In this document: piece by piece, positions 7,335 through 10,383 of the stretch
Numbering within the stretch: position 1 is the stretch's first letter
Layout of the letters: the number at the start of each line of letters is the position of its first letter
Source: Thermococci archaeon
Lineage (GTDB): Archaea > Methanobacteriota_B > Thermococci > Thermococcales > Thermococcaceae
Length of the DNA: 10,383 nucleotides
Assembly (NCBI GenBank): GCA_003663525.1
Contig: QMUF01000048.1
Coordinates: 1-10,383 of the forward strand
Reading direction: 5' to 3'
Program-made: the position numbers and the translations under genes
Notes under the pieces: model-generated
Databases searched by the model: none
The model's input: only the letters and a program-made list of their open reading frames with translations
What the model was told of the DNA's origin: nothing

Positions 7335-8522
7335 ATGGTATCACAGTCAACTATCAAGAAACTTGTGGAAAAGAAGGCCTCTAACTTGCCAGAAAGATTG
7401 AGAGAGGAATTGTTTGAGAAGTTGATACACTATAGCGGGAAATATAAACTAAAGAAAGCTGAGATAGAAGCAATAATTGACGAGGTAGTTCAAGAATATG
7501 AGCAAGCCTTGGTAGAACCGGGAGAAGCTGTGGGTACTGTAACAGCTCAATCCATAGGCGAGCCCTCTACACAGATGACACTTAACACTTTCCACTATGC
7601 TGGTGTTGCGGAAATTAACGTTACATTGGGTCTTCCCAGAATTATTGAAATAGTGGATGCTAGGAAAAACCCCTCAACACCAATTATGACAGTTTACTTG
7701 GATGAAGAACACAGGTACAGCAGTGAAAAGGCCCGTGAGGTCGCAAAAAGAATAGAAGGAACTACTCTTGAAAGTTTAGCAAGGAGTATGACTCTGGATA
7801 TACTTAACATGGAATTTGTAGTGGATATAGATCCAGAACGTCTAGAGAAAAGTGGCTTGACTATGGAAAAGATTCAAGCAAAAATTGAGCGGTCATTTAA
7901 GTCTGCTGAAATTGAAACAGAAGGAACTACTATAATAATTAGATTGAAAAAAGCTAAGAATGTTTCAACCCTTAGAAGGCTTGCCGATAAAGTTAAAAAG
8001 CATCGTTTAAAAGGACTCTCAGGCGTAGGGAAAACAGTTATCAGAAAGGAAGGAGATGAATACGCTATCTACACTGAAGGTTCAAACTTTAAGCAAGTAC
8101 TTAAAGTTCCGGGTGTCGATCCTAGGAGAACAAAAACAAACAATATTCACGAAATAGCTCAAGTGCTTGGTATCGAGGCTGCGAGAAATGCGATAATTGA
8201 AGAGATAGTTAACACAATGCAAGAGCAGGGTCTTGAAGTTGATGTGAGACATATTATGCTCGTCGCTGATATGATGACCCTTGATGGTATTGTGAGACCC
8301 ATTGGAAGGCATGGTATTGTGGGTACAAAAGCAAGTGTGCTCGCAAGGGCAGCATTCGAGATTACAGTTCAACATTTACTCCAAGCTGCTGAAAGAGGAG
8401 AATTGGATCCTCTCAATGGAGTGGTGGAAAATGTCCTAATTGGTCAGCCCGTTCCAGTGGGAACGGGAATCGTTAGATTGGCAATGAAGTTACCGATTAA
8501 AAAAGCGGTGAAAGAAGAGTAG
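7335..8522 (+). CDS. rpoA2: DNA-directed RNA polymerase subunit A'' (Rpo1C)
   Basis: This is the C-terminal third of the largest polymerase subunit, completing the cleft and supplying the trigger loop region that closes over the incoming nucleotide. It has 395 residues from ATG 7335, usual for the family. The conserved stretch EPGEAVGTVTAQSIGEPSTQ (61-80), followed by MTLNTFHYAG (81-90), is the trigger-helix signature. RIIEIVDARKNPSTP follows shortly after. The C-terminal cleft motifs are DGIVRPIGRHGIVG (317-330) and GQPVPVGTG (370-378). The N-terminal 60 residues are charged and helical-looking. The ATG is chosen over GTG 7326 because the latter lies in the ribosome binding sequence. The gene follows rpoA1 with 5 nt between stop and start, supporting coupled translation of two halves needed in equal amounts. 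Confidence 0.97.
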   Translation: MVSQSTIKKLVEKKASNLPERLREELFEKLIHYSGKYKLKKAEIEAIIDEVVQEYEQALVEPGEAVGTVTAQSIGEPSTQMTLNTFHYAGVAEINVTLGLPRIIEIVDARKNPSTPIMTVYLDEEHRYSSEKAREVAKRIEGTTLESLARSMTLDILNMEFVVDIDPERLEKSGLTMEKIQAKIERSFKSAEIETEGTTIIIRLKKAKNVSTLRRLADKVKKHRLKGLSGVGKTVIRKEGDEYAIYTEGSNFKQVLKVPGVDPRRTKTNNIHEIAQVLGIEAARNAIIEEIVNTMQEQGLEVDVRHIMLVADMMTLDGIVRPIGRHGIVGTKASVLARAAFEITVQHLLQAAERGELDPLNGVVENVLIGQPVPVGTGIVRLAMKLPIKKAVKEE

Positions 8523-8523
8523 A

Positions 8524-8530
8524 GGAGGTG
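8524..8530 (+). promoter_or_regulatory. Shine-Dalgarno sequence of rpl30e
   Basis: GGAGGTG lies immediately after the rpoA2 stop (TAG 8520-8522) and 6 nt before ATG 8537. It is a strong match. Here the stop and the binding site adjoin rather than overlap. Confidence 0.8.
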
Positions 8531-8536
8531 TAGGGA

Positions 8537-8839
8537 ATGGATTTAGCATTTGAGCTTAGAAAAGCTATCGAAACAGGAAAAGTTGTCATCGGGTCAAATG
8601 AGACTATAAGACTTGCTAGGACAGGTGAAGCTAAGCTTATAATCATGGCTAAGAATGCACCTAAAGAGGTTAAAGATGATATTAATTATTATGCAGGTCT
8701 CAGTAGCATACCTGTCTACGAATTTGAGGGAACAAGTGTGGAGCTAGGAACTCTTTTGGGTAAACCATTCGTAATAGCATTAATGGCAATAGTAGAGCCA
8801 GGAGAAAGTAAAATACTCTCACTAGCTGGAGGTAAGTGA
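8537..8839 (+). CDS. rpl30e: Large-subunit ribosomal protein L30e (eL30)
   Basis: This 100-residue RNA-binding protein of the L7Ae/L30e superfamily occurs in archaeal and eukaryotic large ribosomal subunits and has no bacterial counterpart of the same name. Recognisable segments are [21 protein letters not shown] (about 5-25, the N-terminal helix and kink-turn recognition loop), [11 protein letters not shown] (about 32-42), the conserved [20 protein letters not shown] (58-77), and a C-terminal strand ending in [13 protein letters not shown] recognise a close resemblance to the structurally studied Thermococcus celer L30e. Its position directly after the polymerase genes is conserved in many archaea. 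Family members can bind kink-turns in their own mRNA, but I saw no kink-turn in the short upstream leader. Confidence 0.96.
   Translation: MDLAFELRKAIETGKVVIGSNETIRLARTGEAKLIIMAKNAPKEVKDDINYYAGLSSIPVYEFEGTSVELGTLLGKPFVIALMAIVEPGESKILSLAGGK
8828..8833 (+). promoter_or_regulatory. Shine-Dalgarno sequence of nusA inside the rpl30e 3' end
   Basis: GGAGGT lies within the last codons of rpl30e, 8 nt before ATG 8842. The in-frame GTG at 8836 would leave a spacing of only 2 nt, so the ATG is preferred. Confidence 0.75.
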
Positions 8840-8841
8840 AG

Positions 8842-9279
8842 ATGCCACTAAAGCTAAACACCGATCAGATAAAGTATATAGCTCTATTTGAGAGTCTTAC
8901 AGGGGCTACAGTACTTGACTGTTTGATTGATACAGTAAGGAACAGACTAGTTATCGTAGTAAAGAATGGTGAGATGGGTTTGGCATTAGGAAAGAGAGGC
9001 AGTAATGTTAAGAGAGTACAGGGCATGATTGGCAAAGATATTGAATTGGTAGAGCACTCAGAAAATCCCGAAGAATTCATTAAGAACATTTATAAAACAA
9101 TGGGCGTAAGGGTTAAAAAAGTACATATAACTGAAAAGAAAAATGGGAAAAAAGTTGCCCTCCTCGATGTGAATCAGCGGGATAAGCCGAGAGCCATAGG
9201 CAAAGGAGGGCAAAATATAAATCTCGTCAAAGAATTAATGGAGAGGCATCATGGAATTGAGGAAGTTGTAGTAATTTGA
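8842..9279 (+). CDS. nusA: NusA-like transcription factor, KH-domain only
   Basis: Archaeal NusA homologue of 145 residues. It consists of two KH RNA-binding domains, each with its nucleic-acid-gripping GxxG loop: GKRG at 50-53 in [14 protein letters not shown], and GKGG at 120-123 in [13 protein letters not shown]. The N-terminal polymerase-binding domain, S1 domain and acidic C-terminal repeats of bacterial NusA are absent, which is normal for archaea. Its place between the polymerase genes and rps12/rps7 is the conserved archaeal arrangement and suggests a role in transcription elongation or termination, or in rRNA synthesis; the precise role is not shown by the sequence. The start ATG 8842 gives an N-terminus [10 protein letters not shown] that matches relatives as I recall them. 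The rpl30e stop lies 2 nt upstream of it. Confidence 0.94.
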   Translation: MPLKLNTDQIKYIALFESLTGATVLDCLIDTVRNRLVIVVKNGEMGLALGKRGSNVKRVQGMIGKDIELVEHSENPEEFIKNIYKTMGVRVKKVHITEKKNGKKVALLDVNQRDKPRAIGKGGQNINLVKELMERHHGIEEVVVI

Positions 9280-9285
9280 GGTGAT
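9278..9285 (+). promoter_or_regulatory. Shine-Dalgarno sequence of rps12 overlapping the nusA stop
   Basis: GAGGTGAT overlaps the nusA stop (TGA 9277-9279) and lies 4 nt before ATG 9290. The GTG at 9281 sits within it, so ATG 9290 is the start. Confidence 0.8.
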
Positions 9286-9289
9286 GATC

Positions 9290-9733
9290 ATGGCTGGAAA
9301 GAAAGCTCCTTACGGTGAATTTGCTGGAAGAAAGCTCAAACTTAAAAGAAAAAAGTTTAGATGGAGTGACATAACATACAAGAGAAGAGTGCTTAGGCTT
9401 AAAGAGAAGAGTGACCCACTTGAGGGTGCACCGCAAGCGAGAGGAATAGTACTTGAGAAGATTGCAGTTGAAGCTAAACAACCCAACTCAGGTATGAGAA
9501 AGGCCGTTAGAGTTCAGCTCATAAAAAATGGTAAAGTAATCACTGCCTTCACTCCTGGTGATGGTGCTATCAAGCATATTGATGAGCATGATGAAGTTCT
9601 CATCGAAGGAATTGGTGGTCCAAAGGGTGGATCTATGGGTGATATCCCAGGAATTAGATACAAGGTTGTCATTGTTAACAGAACTTCCCTCAAAGAAATA
9701 GTTAAGGGTAAGAAAGAAAAGCCAAGAAGGTGA
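9290..9733 (+). CDS. rps12: Small-subunit ribosomal protein S12 (uS12)
   Basis: Decoding-centre protein of the 30S subunit, 147 residues, the archaeal/eukaryotic (Rps23-like) type. The N-terminus is very basic ([13 protein letters not shown], about 13-25), followed by [18 protein letters not shown] (46-63). The universally conserved QPNS loop (64-67), which reaches the A site where codon-anticodon pairing is monitored, then continues into RKAVRVQL. The second conserved region reads [19 protein letters not shown] (103-121). The C-terminus is again basic (KGKKEKPRR). The start is ATG 9290, set by the GAGGTGAT just before it; starting at GTG 9281 would add three residues not seen in the family. 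The gene lies 10 nt after nusA and 5 nt before rps7. Confidence 0.97.
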   Translation: MAGKKAPYGEFAGRKLKLKRKKFRWSDITYKRRVLRLKEKSDPLEGAPQARGIVLEKIAVEAKQPNSGMRKAVRVQLIKNGKVITAFTPGDGAIKHIDEHDEVLIEGIGGPKGGSMGDIPGIRYKVVIVNRTSLKEIVKGKKEKPRR

Positions 9734-9734
9734 T
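9727..9734 (+). promoter_or_regulatory. Shine-Dalgarno sequence of rps7 containing the rps12 stop
   Basis: AAGGTGAT contains the rps12 stop (TGA 9731-9733) and ends 4 nt before ATG 9739. This is the same arrangement as at the rpoA1/rpoA2 and nusA/rps12 junctions. Confidence 0.75.
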
Positions 9735-9738
9735 GCTC

Positions 9739-10383
9739 ATGGCCAAGTCATTAGAAGAAAGATTTTTTGTGCCTAAGGACCTCAAAGTCTTTGGAAGATG
9801 GAGCGTTGAAGAAGTAGTTGTTGAAGACCCATCCCTTAGACCTTATATTAACCTTGAACCAAGGATTCTTCCCCACAGTCATGGAAGATATGCAAAAAAG
9901 CAATTTGGTAAAACGAACATTCATGTGGTTGAGAGACTCATAAACAAGGTAATGAGAAGCGGTGCTTCAAGTTATAAAATTGGCGGGCACTTTATGAGAA
10001 GAGAGCACCGTTCATTAATGAGCAAAAAGATGAAAGCCTATGAAGTTGTAAAAGAGGCATTCAAGATAATAGAAAATAAAACAAAGCAGAATCCACTTCA
10101 AGTTCTCGTTAAAGCTCTTGAGAACTCAGCTCCCAGAGAGGACACCACAAACATCATGTTTGGTGGGGTTAGATATCACTTGGCAGTAGATATTTCTCCA
10201 ATGAGAAGGCTTGATGTTGCATTAAGAAATATTGCCCTTGGTGCAAGCGCTAAGTGTTATAAGAACAAGATAAGTTATGCTGAAGCTTTGGCTGAAGAAA
10301 TTATAGCCGCAGCTAACAAAGATACAAAGAGTTTCGCATACAGCAAGAAAGAGGAAATTGAGAGGATTGCACAATCCTCTAGG
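9739..10383 (+). CDS. rps7: Small-subunit ribosomal protein S7 (uS7), stop codon beyond the window
   Basis: Primary binder of the 3' domain of 16S rRNA that nucleates assembly of the 30S head and lines the mRNA/tRNA exit region. The frame is open from ATG 9739 to the last base, exactly 215 codons without a stop. Its translation starts [20 protein letters not shown]. Family landmarks include [14 protein letters not shown] (about 36-49), [12 protein letters not shown] (62-73), the conserved [10 protein letters not shown] segment (about 129-138) with [13 protein letters not shown] following, and an end [16 protein letters not shown]. Archaeal S7 of this order is, from memory, about 215 residues and ends in this way, so the coding sequence is probably complete apart from its stop. 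No terminator is visible, and in relatives the operon can continue (for example into EF-1alpha and S10 in Thermococcus celer). Confidence 0.96.
   Translation, partial: MAKSLEERFFVPKDLKVFGRWSVEEVVVEDPSLRPYINLEPRILPHSHGRYAKKQFGKTNIHVVERLINKVMRSGASSYKIGGHFMRREHRSLMSKKMKAYEVVKEAFKIIENKTKQNPLQVLVKALENSAPREDTTNIMFGGVRYHLAVDISPMRRLDVALRNIALGASAKCYKNKISYAEALAEEIIAAANKDTKSFAYSKKEEIERIAQSSR

Noticed and set aside
7300..7340. Possible frameshift splitting the largest polymerase subunit
   Set aside because: The A'/A'' split is ancestral in archaea, both parts have the normal lengths, and rpoA2 has its own Shine-Dalgarno sequence and ATG.
1208..9481. Many 60-130 codon minus-strand frames opposite the operon
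   Set aside because: They all lie antisense to strongly conserved genes, lack ribosome binding sites and look like no known family.

Overview
This window is chromosomal DNA of a hyperthermophilic euryarchaeon, almost certainly of the order Thermococcales (Pyrococcus, Thermococcus or Palaeococcus). The evidence is an RNA polymerase largest subunit split into A' and A'', an undivided B subunit, a stand-alone H subunit, a KH-only archaeal NusA, archaeal-type ribosomal proteins, tRNA genes that encode their CCA ends, BRE/TATA promoters and strong GGTGAT-type Shine-Dalgarno sequences. The coding DNA is visibly AT-rich (not counted), which suits a low-GC member. Genus and species cannot be fixed by eye.

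Layout. 1-494: two divergent tRNA pairs. On the minus strand lie tRNA-Asn(GTT) followed by a CAT-anticodon tRNA (tRNA-Ile2 or elongator Met). On the plus strand lie tRNA-Thr(TGT) followed by tRNA-Pro(TGG). Back-to-back TATA boxes at about 260-268 and 294-302 drive them. 495-983: a non-coding stretch of nearly 500 bases with several inverted repeats and, at its right end, the rpoH promoter. 984-10383: a tight plus-strand operon rpoH - rpoB - rpoA1 - rpoA2 - rpl30e - nusA - rps12 - rps7. The last gene reaches the window edge with all 215 expected codons present but its stop codon outside.

The operon makes the core of the single archaeal RNA polymerase (B and A'/A'' form the active centre, H sits at the jaw), an RNA-binding NusA-like factor, and ribosomal proteins L30e, S12 and S7. 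Gene spacing is 5 to 17 nt. At most junctions the upstream stop codon lies inside or next to the Shine-Dalgarno sequence of the next gene, which implies translational coupling.

I found no mobile element, CRISPR, intein, frameshift or foreign gene. The coding part is a standard conserved housekeeping operon and I do not see a new system in it. The stretches most worth a second look are the structured, non-coding 600-950 region upstream of rpoH and the identity of the CAT tRNA.
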